Positions 21,573-32,357 of a DNA stretch of 64,000 nt are shown piece after piece. Each line of letters begins with the position of its first letter. Position 1 is the first letter of the stretch. Below the pieces are notes generated by a model. That model searched no databases and had not been told where the DNA came from. It saw only the letters and a program-made list of their open reading frames with translations. Made by a program: the position numbers and the translations under genes. The stretch is from Microplitis mediator. Its lineage: Eukaryota; Arthropoda; Insecta; Hymenoptera; Braconidae. Location: positions 11,347,041 through 11,411,040 of the forward strand of contig NC_079974.1 in NCBI RefSeq assembly GCF_029852145.1, read 5' to 3'.

Positions 21573-23549
21573 TAGTCTAGTCGAGAAGATGAAAACCTGC
21601 CAAAAATAGTTACAGGTCCCCTAAAAATATGGTTAATGGCTTTAACGATTCGGAATGGCGTCTAGACAAAAATGTTTTTTTTTTTTTTCTGGAAACGAAA
21701 ATGACCATTGTTATTAACGAAAAACCGTTAAAAAAATTAGACGTCCAGCTTTTTGGCAAAATCTCAAAAACTATAAGTGATAGCTCAAATATGAAGAGCA
21801 GAAAATTTGAGTTAAAGAGTTCTCGACTCCCCCATTCGTAGCTCCAATATTTATAATTTTAATTTAACGTTGAAAATCGGCTTTTGCGCGGCAGTTTCGG
21901 CATGCGCGCGCCGCCACTCTAGCGAGCGTAGTCGTTAAATAATTTTTTTATGCAATTAAATATTAATTAAAAAATTCTGGTCTCATCTAGACATTTCAAA
22001 GAATATGATTCCGCGGTAATAAAAGTTGTATCACCATTTTTTAAAAAGTTATTCAAATTTTAATTAACATTTTTTTTACGGGTGTGTGTTGTCATAAAGG
22101 CGGTATAAAAGTTTAAATAATTAATCAATAAATTTTTTGTTTCTTGGAGCCCTTTTTATAAGCATACTCAACAAGATGACGTGATGAAAGTTTATAAAAT
22201 ATTTTTATTTCATTAGTTATTAATTTTTGAAGTACCAAAAAAATTCAAAATTTAAATAAAGTGTGTTAAATAATTTTTTTTTTAAATCTTAAGTTATTAC
22301 TGATTTCATATTCTTGTTAGGCATTATATGATCATTTTTAAAATTTTTTCATGCCATTTGTTTATAAATTTTTTATAAACAAATGGATTAATTAAATATT
22401 TTTGAAAAATTTTTTTCACCATATTGTTAGCGTAAGAAAATAATGATTTAAAAAAAAAAAATTTTTCTTAAAAACAATATCTTATTATTTATAATCGTTT
22501 TTTTCATATTTTGATTGTTTAAATAAATAATTAAGGAAACGTTTTTTTCTTAAAAATCATTATTTGCATTTCTGTATATAATGGCAAAAAAAAAATTTTT
22601 TTCGGTCAGCAATTTAGTCATTTATTTATTTAACAATTTGTTATAAATAATTTTTTTTCTTCATTTTTATTTTTTTCTAGAACATAAAAAATGTACAAAA
22701 ACAGCAACCTGCAACAATATGGCAAAAAAAATTTTTTTCTATTTTTTAAAAATCATATGGATTTTTGAGCACGACGAAGTCCAAGCACTGACTCGATTTG
22801 TCAACAAATGAATTGCTGTAACTTGGCAACTATTGCAGATACAGTTTTCGACCTTCGAGTCGTTTTTATACAGTATGAAGTAAGCTTTCTTATTAATTTT
22901 TCACCTAATGTTTATCTGTTATAGTTCTCTAACTACACGCATTTATTTATAAAAATTAGTATTTTCTATTTCTTACAATGCTTATATCTCATAAACAAAT
23001 AATGTTATGACAAGTATGCTTCAGGACTTTTTTGTTACCTGATTATTAAACTATTCAAATATATTTTTTATATATTTTTAACTTTATTTGTTTATGTGAT
23101 TTTAGAATTTATTTAAATTATTCTCTATTTTTACTCGCATTTTTAAGATGTCCGAAGTACATTAATTGCATAAAAAAATTATTTAACGACTACGCTCGCT
23201 AGAGTGGCGGCGCGCGCATGCCGAAACTGCCGCGCAAAAGCCGATTTTCAACGTTAAATTAAAATTATAAATATTGGAGCTACGAATGGGGGAGTCGAGA
23301 ACTCTTTAACTCAAATTTTCTGCTCTTCATATTTGAGCTATCACTTATAGTTTTCGAGATTTTGCCAAAAAGCTGGACGTCTAATTTTTTTAACGGTTTT
23401 TCGTTAATAACAATGGTCATTTTCGTTTCCAGAAAAAAAAAAAAAAACATTTTTGTCTAGACGCCATTCCGAATCGTTAAAGCCATTAACCATATTTTTA
23501 GGAGACCTGTAACTATTTTTCGCAGGTGTTCATCTTCTCGACTAGACTA
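21573..23549. mobile_element. 1977 bp TIR element inside copia, 3 bp target duplication ATA
   Basis: Terminal inverted repeats of about 380 bp (21573-21955 and 23160-23549) begin TAGTCTAGTCGAGAAGATGA. ATA is found directly on both sides (21570-21572 and 23550-23552). Removing the element with one ATA brings the copia protease-linker reading frame back into register. The core (21960-23160) is very A+T-rich with no transposase, so this is a non-autonomous DNA transposon. A 3 bp target site is a feature of PIF/Harbinger-type elements among others, but I cannot assign it. Confidence 0.88.
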
Positions 23550-23552
23550 ATA

Positions 23553-26388
23553 GTCAAGGCTCAGAGAAAGTTCTAGAACTAGACAACGTTCTGTTCGTAC
23601 CAGATTTCGATAGTTGTCTGATCTCTATAAGCATGCTGGACAAAGATGACTACAACGTTTCAATCCAAAATGGAAAAATGAAAATCTGCAACAAAACATC
23701 AGAAGTAGCAGTTGGTGACGCACATGACGGCATGTACGAATTAAGATCCACACAGAGTGCACTGGCGGTCACAGATGTGCATAAAGACAATTGCATTCAT
23801 CAGTGGCACAAGCGTTTAGCCCACCGACATCTCGATGCTATCAGACGTTTAGAAACTGAAAATTTGGCAACAGGCATTCATATTGAAGATTGTCCATAAG
23901 AATTGCATTTTGAAAGCTGTATTAAAGGAAAAATGTCCATGGCTATTTCCCCTAAATACTCAAGTCATCTCACCACGGAACCACGTCAACTTGTACACAC
24001 TGATTTCTTGGACACCAGGAGGCCGACGATACATTATAACGTTCGTCGACGATTATAGCAGACACCGCCAACTTTTCCTGCTCTCTAAAAAATTCGAAGC
24101 AAGTAATGCAATTGAAAAATATATAAATAATTGCAAAACTCAATTTAAACAAATACCTAAAGTTTTTAGATCTGACCGTGGGGGTGAATACTTATCACAT
24201 CATTTTAAGGAATATCTGAAAACCCAAGGAATAGAACAACAATTAACAGCACCGTACTCTCCTCAACAAAACGGTGTTGCAGAAAGAAAAAACCGATATC
24301 TAGTGGAAGCAACTCAAACTATGCTAATTCAAGCAGATTTACCAAAAACATATTAGGGAGAGACCATATTAACTGCTTGCTACCTCCAAAATCGGCTACC
24401 GACTAAAAATAAAAATAAAACACCGTTCGAACTGTGGTATGGAGCTAAGCCAAACCTATCTCACATCAAGGTTTTTGGCTGTAAGGTCTTCGCACACATA
24501 CCCAAGGGGAAGAGACACAAACTTAACAAGAAGTCTGCTGAATACACGTTTATAGGCAATTCACAGGAATCCAAGGCATACAGATTGTTGGATTGAAACT
24601 CTAGAAAAATTATTATAAGTAGAGATGTCCAGTTCATTGAATACGAGCAGAACACTTATAAAACTGCATTTCCAAACAACACCAGCGGAGAGGATTTAAG
24701 TTCAGAAGAAGTCATCATACCTAGTACAGTTGGATCTGAACTTGGAGAAAAAACGTCAAAGGATGATTCCCTTTTGATTGACAGTGTAACATCAAGGGGA
24801 AGAGACCATAATATGTCTATTAACACGACTCTTGATGATGTCCCAATCAGACCCAAATTCTGAATAATGGAGACAAGCTATGAATGAAGAGATCCAGTCT
24901 CTAAAAGATAACGGCACTTGGACCATGGAACCACTACCTAAAGAAAAAACATCAATCGGGTGTAGATGGGTTTTTAAAGTTAAGAAAAATTCCAGTAACG
25001 AGTCGGTTAGATTTGAAGCCAGATTAGTAGCCCAAGGCTTTTCACAAAAATATGGACAAGACTATGACCAAGTCTTTGCACCAGTTGTAAGGCACACGAC
25101 TCTGAGGACTCTTCTAGCAATTGCCGGCCACCGAAAATACTATGTTAGACATTTTGACGCGAAAACTGCTTTCCTCAATGGGCGGCTAAAGGAAAATATC
25201 TACATGAAGCAACCACCTATGTTCAATGTACACGGTAAAGAAAATTATGTATGTAAACTCAAACTGAGTATTTACGGCCTCAAACAATCTGCTAAAGTTT
25301 AGCATGACAAACTCCAACAAGCACTGAAGCAACTCAATTTTGAAAACTGCGAAGTTGATCCTTGTTTATTTAGAAAGAAAGAACTGAATAATGACATCTT
25401 TCTGGTAGTCCATGTAGATGACATCTTGGCTGCAAGTCAGGAGATACGTACATTGAATAAACTACGTGAAGACCTAAACAAACAATTTTCTATCACAGAT
25501 CTTGGAGAATTGAAGTGTTATCTAGACATTACCATCCGGCGTAATCAGGCAGGTGATTATTTATTAAGCTATTCAAACTATATTCAAGAAATTCTACAGG
25601 AAGCAAGAATGTCTGATGCGAAGGGATCAAACATACCTATGGATCCCGGGTATCTCAAGATAAGAGAATCGACACCACCAATACCAAGTACGATCTATCA
25701 GAAATTAATTGGATCATTGTTGTGTCTGAGTGTAAATACTAGACCAGACATTTCAGCACCTGTCACGATGCTCAGCCAACATGTTAAAAATACTAGAAAA
25801 CAAGACTGGAATTAACTTCAACGGATCCTACGCTACTTAAAGACCACCTTAACCTCCGAGTTACAACTTAGTAATTTCTCATCAACCGACAAAAGTTTAT
25901 TCGGATATGCTGATGCAAATTGGGCTGAGTCGAGACAAGACAAAAGGTCTTACAGTGGCTATCTATTTATTTTCTTGGGTGGTACTATCAGCTGGGGCTG
26001 CAAAAAGCAGGAATGTGTCTCTGTTTCATCAACTGAGGCTAAGATTGTAGCCTTAGCAGAAGCATCCAGAGAAGCTATTTGGCTAAGAAAGTTACTGCAG
26101 TTCATGAAGGAAGAGCAGCTTTCACCAACGATCATACACGAAGATAATCAAAGCTGTATAAATAGTTATAGGTCGTCAGGTCTCACCAACAGAACAAAAC
26201 ACATTGATATTCGACACTATTATGCTCGAGACCTAGAAGACAAAAATATTATTAAGCTACAGTACTGTCGAACAGAATTTAATTTAGTAGATATTCTAAC
26301 AAAACCAGTAGGAGCAACCAGACTTAAAACAATAGTCAATAAAATTGGTTTAAAGGACTTGGGACCAACAGTACAGCACCAACGTTGA
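23553..26388 (+). pseudogene. Copia integrase, reverse transcriptase and RNase H, broken
   Basis: The GAG-pre-integrase part shows HQWHKRLAHRHL and a later C...C pair, cut by a stop at 23898. The integrase core contains FVDDYSR, SDRGGEYL and a downstream PYSPQQNGVAERKN with the catalytic glutamate. Stops follow at 24354, 24594 and 24861. The reverse transcriptase reads GCRWVFKVKK, FDAKTAFLNGRL and SIYGLKQSAK (stop at 25300), then VHVDDILAA in place of the usual YVDD. RNase H is recognised by YADANWAES, SVSSTEAK and EDNQSCI. The many lesions show an old, inactive copy. Confidence 0.93.
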
Positions 26389-26395
26389 GGGGAAG

Positions 26396-26644
26396 TGTTG
26401 GACATACAACAACGTTGTTACTGTCATACACACATGCATACTCATATCTAGCTATATATTTGTATATGTATATATGTCTATACATGTTCTCTATATTCAT
26501 TATCTTAATCCTAACTAAATATTATTTGTATTACTGCTATAAAGTTTAGTATCAATAAATGCTCCAAAGCAGTTACACGTATTCAGTACTCGTTCTTACT
26601 CGCCACGTATCAATATCCATATTCATATCCATATCCTATCAACA
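26396..26644 (+). repeat. Copia 3' LTR
   Basis: A 249 bp segment beginning TGTTGGACATACAACAACG and ending ATCCTATCAACA has the TGTTG...CAACA inverted ends expected of a copia LTR, preceded by the polypurine tract GAGGGGAAG. An AATAAA at 26554 can serve as polyadenylation signal. The matching 5' LTR is not present in the window. Confidence 0.85.
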
Positions 26645-27091
26645 TTTAGCAATATAAGTGTCATGAGCAATTTTGTAAAGGACAAAATTTCCTAAAAGAT
26701 TGGTCCTATGCTTATTTTTTGTAAGATGAGCCGTTTCTTCACTATTAACAAGAATATATGAAAAAAGTGAAAAATTGACTTTCGGAGCTAATACAGTCGA
26801 CATGGATCGAGTTAGACCAAAACCGTTTCATACACTTTTAAAAAGCAACAATTACTCTACAAATAAAAACTGGTTTCAAAACGATAGCTTGAAATCGGAC
26901 TAAGATATAGTAATTTTAAAAAAAAGTTATTCGATTTACATGCTTGTTAAATGGGAAAACTTTGATGCTCGATAGAAAGTATTTAAAATTAAAACTAAGA
27001 GCTAAAATTTTCAGGGAATTTTTCTCTCAACATAAACAACAAAATTTTCTTGTGTCCGCTAAAAAAAAATGTTCGTTTCAAATGAAGCATC
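26645..27091 (+). mobile_element. Right arm of foldback 4
   Basis: Inverted match of 20738-21124, starting TTTAGCAATATAAGTGTCAT, ending CTTGTGTCCGCTAAAAAAAA and continuing to an outer end ATGAAGCATCCTAATA. The reverse complement of that end, TATTAGGATGCTTCAT, is the family terminus of foldback 1, which ties the two together. Confidence 0.8.
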
Positions 27092-27224
<133 letters not shown>

Positions 27225-27410
27225 TAGCAGACCCGGCCACGCGTTGCTGTGGCTAAGGTTCTTTTCATATTAAACCGAATGGTGTGGCTCAATAAGTTAT
27301 AGATCAAATTGAATGGAATATAGTATAGTGCCGGATAGCTCAACTAGTAGAGCACTCGGCGTGATACCGAATTGGTCTGAGTTCGATTCCCAGTTCGAGC
27401 TATCTATATT
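27225..27410 (+). mobile_element. tRNA-like SINE head
   Basis: After ACTAGCAGACCCGGCCACGC at 27225, a tRNA-like segment begins at 27330: a D arm GCTCAACTAGTAGAGC, an anticodon arm TCGG/CCGA with a 7 nt loop CGTGATA, and a T arm CTGAG TTCGATT CCCAG. Position 33 of the anticodon loop is G instead of T and the acceptor strands pair poorly, so this is not a functional tRNA gene. It most resembles the RNA polymerase III promoter head of a SINE. No A-rich or LINE-like tail is clear. Confidence 0.5.
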
Positions 27411-27423
27411 TTTCTCAATTTAT

Positions 27424-27540
27424 CTATAAATTGTCTTATTGAGAAGGTTATTTGCATGTTTAGGTTTCCACTATATTTAAATATAGTGGAAACCTAAACA
27501 TGCAAACATGCAAATAACCTTCTCAATAAGACAATTTATT
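27424..27540. repeat. Perfect palindrome following the tRNA-like segment
   Basis: Two arms of about 52 bp, beginning ATTGTCTTATTGAGAAGGTT and ending with the reverse complement, are separated by almost no spacer (TATATTTAAATATA is the centre). The right arm has a short duplication of ACATGCAA. It would extrude as a cruciform. Confidence 0.8.
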
Positions 27541-27664
27541 CAACAAATTGAATTAAAAAATAAAAAAGTATGTAAAAAACTTATTATTTCTATTTCTCGG
27601 GTTATATCTTCATTCATTGTCATGCAAATTGATGGTGAAAAAATCAAGAAGCTTTATTATTAAT

Positions 27665-28003
27665 ATTTAAGGGTCACTCAAAAACGTCCAAAAGACAGCA
27701 CTCGGAAACATTCAAAATTCTTGAGCAAGGTTTAAATATTTAAATTTTGGGCTGAAATTCTCAGCGTAGTCATGTTTTCACAAATATAAACTATTGCTGC
27801 CACGAGAAAGAAAAAAATTTAGAAATAAAAATCCGAATTTCGATTATTTTTGATATTTTCAAAATTCGTGAGCGACCTCTTGAAAATTTTTTATCGAGCT
27901 GATTTTTGGAGAGGCTTCTCAAAACATCGTAAACCAACAAATTTTCATGCGAGATCGAAAAAAAAAAATAGTCGGTTTTTTTGCGCCACCCTAATATATA
28001 TAT
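27665..28003 (-). mobile_element. TATTAGGGTGG-ended element, single arm (minus)
   Basis: Reading on the minus strand it starts TATTAGGGTGGCGCAAAAAA and CCGACT and runs through the same sequence as 7301-7600, including TAAACTATTGCTGCCACGAG on the plus strand. It is a second single arm of that subfamily. Confidence 0.7.
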
Positions 28004-28009
28004 ATGTAT

Positions 28010-29880
28010 TGTGACGTGACAATCGTCATTTTTGATTAAATTGATTATTTAAACTATCCGCGTGGCCGTCCAGAGAAGCACCTTTCTTTATGCAGGTTAT
28101 TCGAGGATCCTTATTCAGCTAGAGAAATATTCAAATGAATTTCTCCAACGGAAGCCCCGAGTGATGTGTTCACAGCCGTAGAGAGACTTAAATCGACCTG
28201 CCAATTAGCGACGTGCTATTAGTGTCCTCTCTTACCATCAAATGAAGAGTATACGCAGCCGGACTACAGGAGCGATACCGTGCAAGCCTATACGGCGTGT
28301 CCCCTAGGGTGGGGCAAAGCAATCAATTAAGCGATCGAGAACCTGTATTGATGTCAGATCATAGATGGTGCCAAAAACCATAAATCACCACGTGGGAAAG
28401 TGATGGACCCACGAAACTTGCGGGGAGAGGAAAACTTCTTCTGCTCTGGGCCACCATTAAATGATCACGTTTTCTTATTTGAACTGTAACATCTAATTAA
28501 AATTGAGGAATCTTTGAAGATAAAGTTCCGATTATATTTTTGGGTATTATCGCCGCCATTGTTTATTAAGTTGGAAATATTATTTTCGTGGGCCAAGTGC
28601 TCGTTTAATTAGTATTTTTTGAAAGTTATTCGTTGTTCTAACCACTTGTTGAGAAATTTATTTTACACGAGATCAATTCCTTTACCCTTCATTGAGTATT
28701 AAATAACTATTCCACGTTGTAAATTAAATATTCTGAGATCAGTGACGACACAGGTAAGCCTTCTACGAAGCTCTTATCGTTTTGTTCCTATAAAGGTGAT
28801 AAAAGTCAATAACTGTCAATGTTGGAAACTAGTTGTTGGGTCCTTAACCACTGAGAATCGTGCATTCTTTAGATGAATAAATCGAAGTAATATTAATTTA
28901 GAAGTAACGTAATAAATAATAATATTAAGTTTAGTGAATTTTGTGGGAATTTATTGAAAGAAATAAATTTGTGAACGTGCAACTTGTTTCTTATCATCTT
29001 CACGTGGGAGATAAGTTGCACTGTTTCAATATTTATGTATATATATCGATGGAAAAAAAATGTATTATTAGACACAAAAAGACAATTTTTACAATCTGGA
29101 TTAGTAAAACTTCAATAGCAGTCTCAGTGAAAGTTTGATTTTAAAATAGATTTTTTACTAAATCAAATTAATAAAAGTAATTTTACTTATAATTTAGTAA
29201 TTTATAGGATTGAGCGATTATAATTTTTACTCATTATTATTGGACCATTTCAAGTTTGGGCTATACTTCCGAATACGACATATCACCAATTACTTCAAAA
29301 AATACGGCGTAATAACCCTAATAACATATAAAACCCAGCGCGATTTGTCTGAGTTGGCGATACGGACGAATAGATGCGATTATGTTGGAATACGTGCACA
29401 TAGATGGCGCTGCTAATTGATCGATTATCAATAGCTAAATTAAAATTAAAATACTTAATAATTGATTTTATTTAAAACCGTAAGAAGGACGGTGGCGTGT
29501 AGGTTCAACCCATTTATAATTTTATGGCAACTTCAGTGTTAGGTATGAGGCAGGATGTGATGGAGGTGCCTCACTGACGATTCCACCATCACATCTGGGA
29601 TATGAAACCTAACATTGTTCGGTGTCTAACGAATTCATTCGTTAAAGATTGTTATTGGTGAATTAGTGGCATATTTAGTTCAAAATTTCGCGAATAATTT
29701 GTTAATTAATTAAACAATTAATTGATAGGTTGGTGAATTTTTGAACACGTGTTGTGTGTGTCTGAGGTAAACATCAAAATGAAGGCTTATTCGGCTCCGT
29801 CGCCAATAAATTCGCTCGGGTAACGTCTCTACACATAAAAATGAAGTTTGTGTGTAATTATTAGACAAAAGTAAGGTGTG
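28010..29880 (+). other. Non-coding, LTR- or leader-like stretch
   Basis: The sequence begins TGTGACGTGACAATCG right after a TA-rich boundary and is GC-richer than the intron background. At 28741-28752 a GTGACGACACA occurs, which together with the start would give TGTGACG...CGACACA ends of a roughly 0.74 kb LTR. A segment at 29490-29520 (GGACGGTGGCGTGTAGGTTCA) is echoed on the minus strand at about 55840-55875. No coding frame is conserved. I rate a solo LTR with adjoining leader as possible, not shown. Confidence 0.35.
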
Positions 29881-30313
29881 CCGTATTCGGAAGAAAAGTC
29901 CAAGTTTATCTCGGCGAAATAGTAATTATTACTTGAAAACTAACAAATATTAGATTTTTTTTCTTCGTGTATATTTTAAGAAATAGTGACTATCAAATCA
30001 TAATTGTATAAGATAAATTATTTAAATTTGTTCTTTACAATCCTCATGAGGTCAGGCCTAGGATCTTCTAGTTTATACAATAATTATAATAATTTTTTTG
30101 ATACTACTCTAATGTAAATATACATATATTCAGTTGCCTACGTTTGTTAAATAATCAGAACATTAATTAAATTAATAAAATAATGCAGTATAAATCCAGA
30201 TGAAAGTATGTTTCGATTTCAAAACATTAGATATTAATAACACAGTTCATTGTATGGTTATGAATATATTCACATTCAATAAAAAGAAAAAAATAAAACC
30301 ATCCCACACTTAC

Positions 30314-30467
30314 TTGAATTTTTTTGAGCTGTTGGCGCAATTCTTCAACTTCTGTGCGGATTTTCCGTTCTGCAGCCATTAATTGAACTTTATCACGTTG
30401 CTCTTTTCCTACACCTTTATACATATCGAGTAACAGTTTCATTTCTTTCATTTCATTTACAGTTTTT
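30314..30467 (-). CDS. Bre1: Bre1 exon F
   Basis: This 154 bp exon enters in phase 2 and leaves in phase 0. It encodes the conserved segment [20 protein letters not shown], then [12 protein letters not shown] and [13 protein letters not shown]. The acceptor is tatcttttag and the donor GTAAGTG. The [10 protein letters not shown] block is strongly conserved in RNF20/RNF40. The intron that follows towards exon G is 14.4 kb long and holds most of the nested transposons of the window. Confidence 0.93.
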
Positions 30468-30527
30468 CTAAAAGATATTATAAAAAAAATTATAATTTAA
30501 TGCAATAACATTTGATATGTTACTTAC

Positions 30528-30802
30528 TTCAATTGTGCTTTCAAGTCTCTAACGATTTCCGACTCAATGACTTTCGAATCTTTTATTCGATGTACTGTAT
30601 TTTCTTTATGTTCAGTTTTTACTCCTACTTCTTTTTTCACATCTTTTTCACGTTTAATGTCTTTATCTTTTTTTAAAGTAGATAAAATTAGTGTGTGAGA
30701 ATCAGAAATATTTTTACTTTCACATTCACTTTTTTCAGCAGAATCTATTTCTTCATCAATGGTTAACTCTCTTTTAATAACAGCAATTCCTTCATCTTTT
30801 AT
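30528..30802 (-). CDS. Bre1: Bre1 exon E, charged linker
   Basis: This 275 bp exon leaves phase 2. It encodes IKDEGIAVIKRELTIDEEID, then a Lys/Glu-rich disordered linker, and ends with SEIVRDLKAQLK as coiled coil resumes. The acceptor is aaattgtag and the donor GTAAGTAA. Little of the linker is recognisable from other Bre1 proteins, but its position between conserved exons, its open frame and its splice borders support it. An A18 homopolymer lies in the short intron that separates it from exon D. Confidence 0.85.
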
Positions 30803-30868
30803 CTACAATTTGAAAATAAATTTGAAACATTCATGTCACAAAAAAAAAAAAAAAAAAAACTAATATAC

Positions 30869-31000
30869 CTGAATTGTTCCAGATAAATAAGTTGACGAGT
30901 CTTCTTCTTTTCCACTACCATCAGAACTATTACCTTCTTTACTTTCTTGAGTAACCTGTTGTCCTAGTTTTGCTGTCAAATCTTCAATTTCTCTTCTTAA
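30869..31000 (-). CDS. Bre1: Bre1 exon D
   Basis: This 132 bp exon encodes LRREIEDLTAKLGQQVTQES followed by a low-complexity Ser/Gly/Glu-rich stretch ending YLSGTIQ. Phase is 0 at both ends, the acceptor is aatttttag, and the donor is GTATA. The first half is conserved coiled coil. The second half is the start of a variable acidic linker that continues into the next exon and is known to differ in length between Bre1 proteins. Confidence 0.87.
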
Positions 31001-31297
31001 CTAAAAATTGGAAAATATTTTTCAAAGTTAATTCAGTATCAGTAATTTAGATATCATCTAGAAAAATGGTAATGGCTCGTGTAAAAGTATTATTAAAACA
31101 CGCATGTGTGTTGTATACGGTCGATTAATTCAAAACACCCTAAGAGGGGTTGTCATCCATAAAGTACAGTCAAATACCAGTAAGTCCGATTCCATCAAGT
31201 CTGAAATTTACTTCAATTTTGACTCCCACTATGAAGTAAGCTGTCTCCCACCCGATACTACACAATTGTATGTTTCTGTGTATGAAGAAATATATAT

Positions 31298-31500
31298 ACT
31301 AGTCTCAAAAGTTAAGGGATATTGAAAGAAATTTTAATTTTTTAGTGATTTTCAACAGGCTGTAACTTGGAGAAAAATGGTCGAACAGCAAAAAAAAAAA
31401 AGAAGCAAACCACAGCTTTAAGTGTCTAGTTTTCTGATCTGGTCTTGAAAGTTTTTGATAATGTACAGTTGCGGAGTAGTTTAATGAGAGCGCTAATAAC
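31298..31500 (+). repeat. TTAAGGGAT-type repeat, copy 3
   Basis: AAAAGTTAAGGGATATTGAA and the following text (GATTTTCAACAGGCTGTAAC, GTGTCTAGTTTTCTGATCT, GTACAGTTGCGGAGTAG) follow the layout of copies at 7625 and 195. It lies in the intron between exons C and D. Confidence 0.6.
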
Positions 31501-31529
31501 GAAAGATTTATTCCATTTTCTAATGATTG

Positions 31530-31755
31530 AGGGTAGAGGTACCATTTGTCACTGCTCCATTTTTGGGCATTTAATATTTTATTTTAATTAATGAAAAAGA
31601 GTAAAATAAAATTTTCATTTTAATAATCGGACAAAAGTATCGTTAATAATATAAAAAAATTAATTATGATATTGCGTCTTTTACAAATTAAGTTATCTAA
31701 ATTTTTAAGTGTCCAAAACCGGCCCGAAAGTGGCCAAAAATGGTACCTCTACCCT
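31530..31755. mobile_element. Small MITE, ends AGGGTAGAGGTACCATTT
   Basis: A 226 bp element with inverted ends AGGGTAGAGGTACCATTT and AAATGGTACCTCTACCCT lies between Bre1 exons C and D. It has no coding frame. It is near exon C, whose donor lies at 31837. Confidence 0.75.
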
Positions 31756-31837
31756 ATTTATTTCCGTGAATAGACAAAACAACTTTATTTTAGCCAAATT
31801 TCTAAATTTAGCATTAAATTGTAAATAAAATACTTAC

Positions 31838-32095
31838 TTTAGGAACTTCAGTTGAGGCTTCCTTGTATTTACGTTTATAGCGATGCACTTCACCTTTTAG
31901 TTGTTGATTATGATTTTGTAAAGATGTTATGAGATGTCTCATTTCGCGATTTATTGGACCAGTCTGCTCATTTGCAGCCAAATTTTGCTCAAATTCTATT
32001 CGTAACATTTCATATTCCTTACGTAGTTGAGCAAGTACATCTTCCAACTGGATGCATTCACCACGCAATTTTTTTTGGGCCATAAGCTCTTCACT
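31838..32095 (-). CDS. Bre1: Bre1 exon C
   Basis: This 258 bp exon, phase 0, encodes 86 residues starting [20 protein letters not shown] and ending EASTEVPK. It contains the conserved block [20 protein letters not shown] in the Bre1 coiled coil. The acceptor is ttttttatag and the donor GTAAGTA. It is separated from exon B by an intron of only 88 bp, which is normal for an insect intron without an insertion, in contrast to the giant introns either side of this exon cluster. Confidence 0.94.
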
Positions 32096-32183
32096 CTATA
32101 AAAAAAATAAAAACTATTGTATTACCCAACCTTAGTTAGAGATGAATTCAATATGTGAGAAAGAAATTTATAAACAATCTTAC

Positions 32184-32357
32184 TTCCATCATTTCAATGT
32201 GACGTAAATGCGAATTCTTGCTAGATTGTAATTGTTGACGCGTATCATCAAGCTGGGTTTTTAATTGCATAGATTCATTGTAAAGTACTGAAAATTGTGA
32301 CTGCAAACACTTGTATTCAGTCGTTTCAACAATGACAGATTCTGGAAGTTGCCGAAT
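32184..32357 (-). CDS. Bre1: Bre1 exon B
   Basis: This 174 bp exon, phase 0 to 0, encodes [20 protein letters not shown] at its start and runs through [20 protein letters not shown] to MME. The [15 protein letters not shown] block is one of the best conserved insect Bre1 stretches, so it anchors the gene assignment. The acceptor is a long T tract followed by AAG, and the donor is GTAAG. A TA-rich microsatellite lies directly on the acceptor side at about 32375-32410 and forms part of the polypyrimidine neighbourhood. Confidence 0.93.

Larger units (their letters stand above)
21185..26644 (+). mobile_element. Defective Ty1/copia LTR retrotransposon
   Basis: Domains are in copia order: gag zinc knuckle, protease, GAG-pre-integrase, integrase, reverse transcriptase, RNase H, polypurine tract GAGGGGAAG and a 3' LTR. 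The 5' LTR and the N-terminal half of gag are missing. The frame is broken by several stop codons, a shift in the integrase region and a 1977 bp inserted element. A copia element replicates through an RNA copy in a virus-like particle; this one cannot. Its 3' LTR abuts the right arm of foldback 4 directly, showing it inserted into that element's loop. The orientation is antisense to Bre1. Confidence 0.93.

Noticed and set aside
27330..27403. Functional tRNA gene
   Set aside because: The acceptor strands do not pair well and position 33 of the anticodon loop is not T, so I describe it as a tRNA-derived SINE head.
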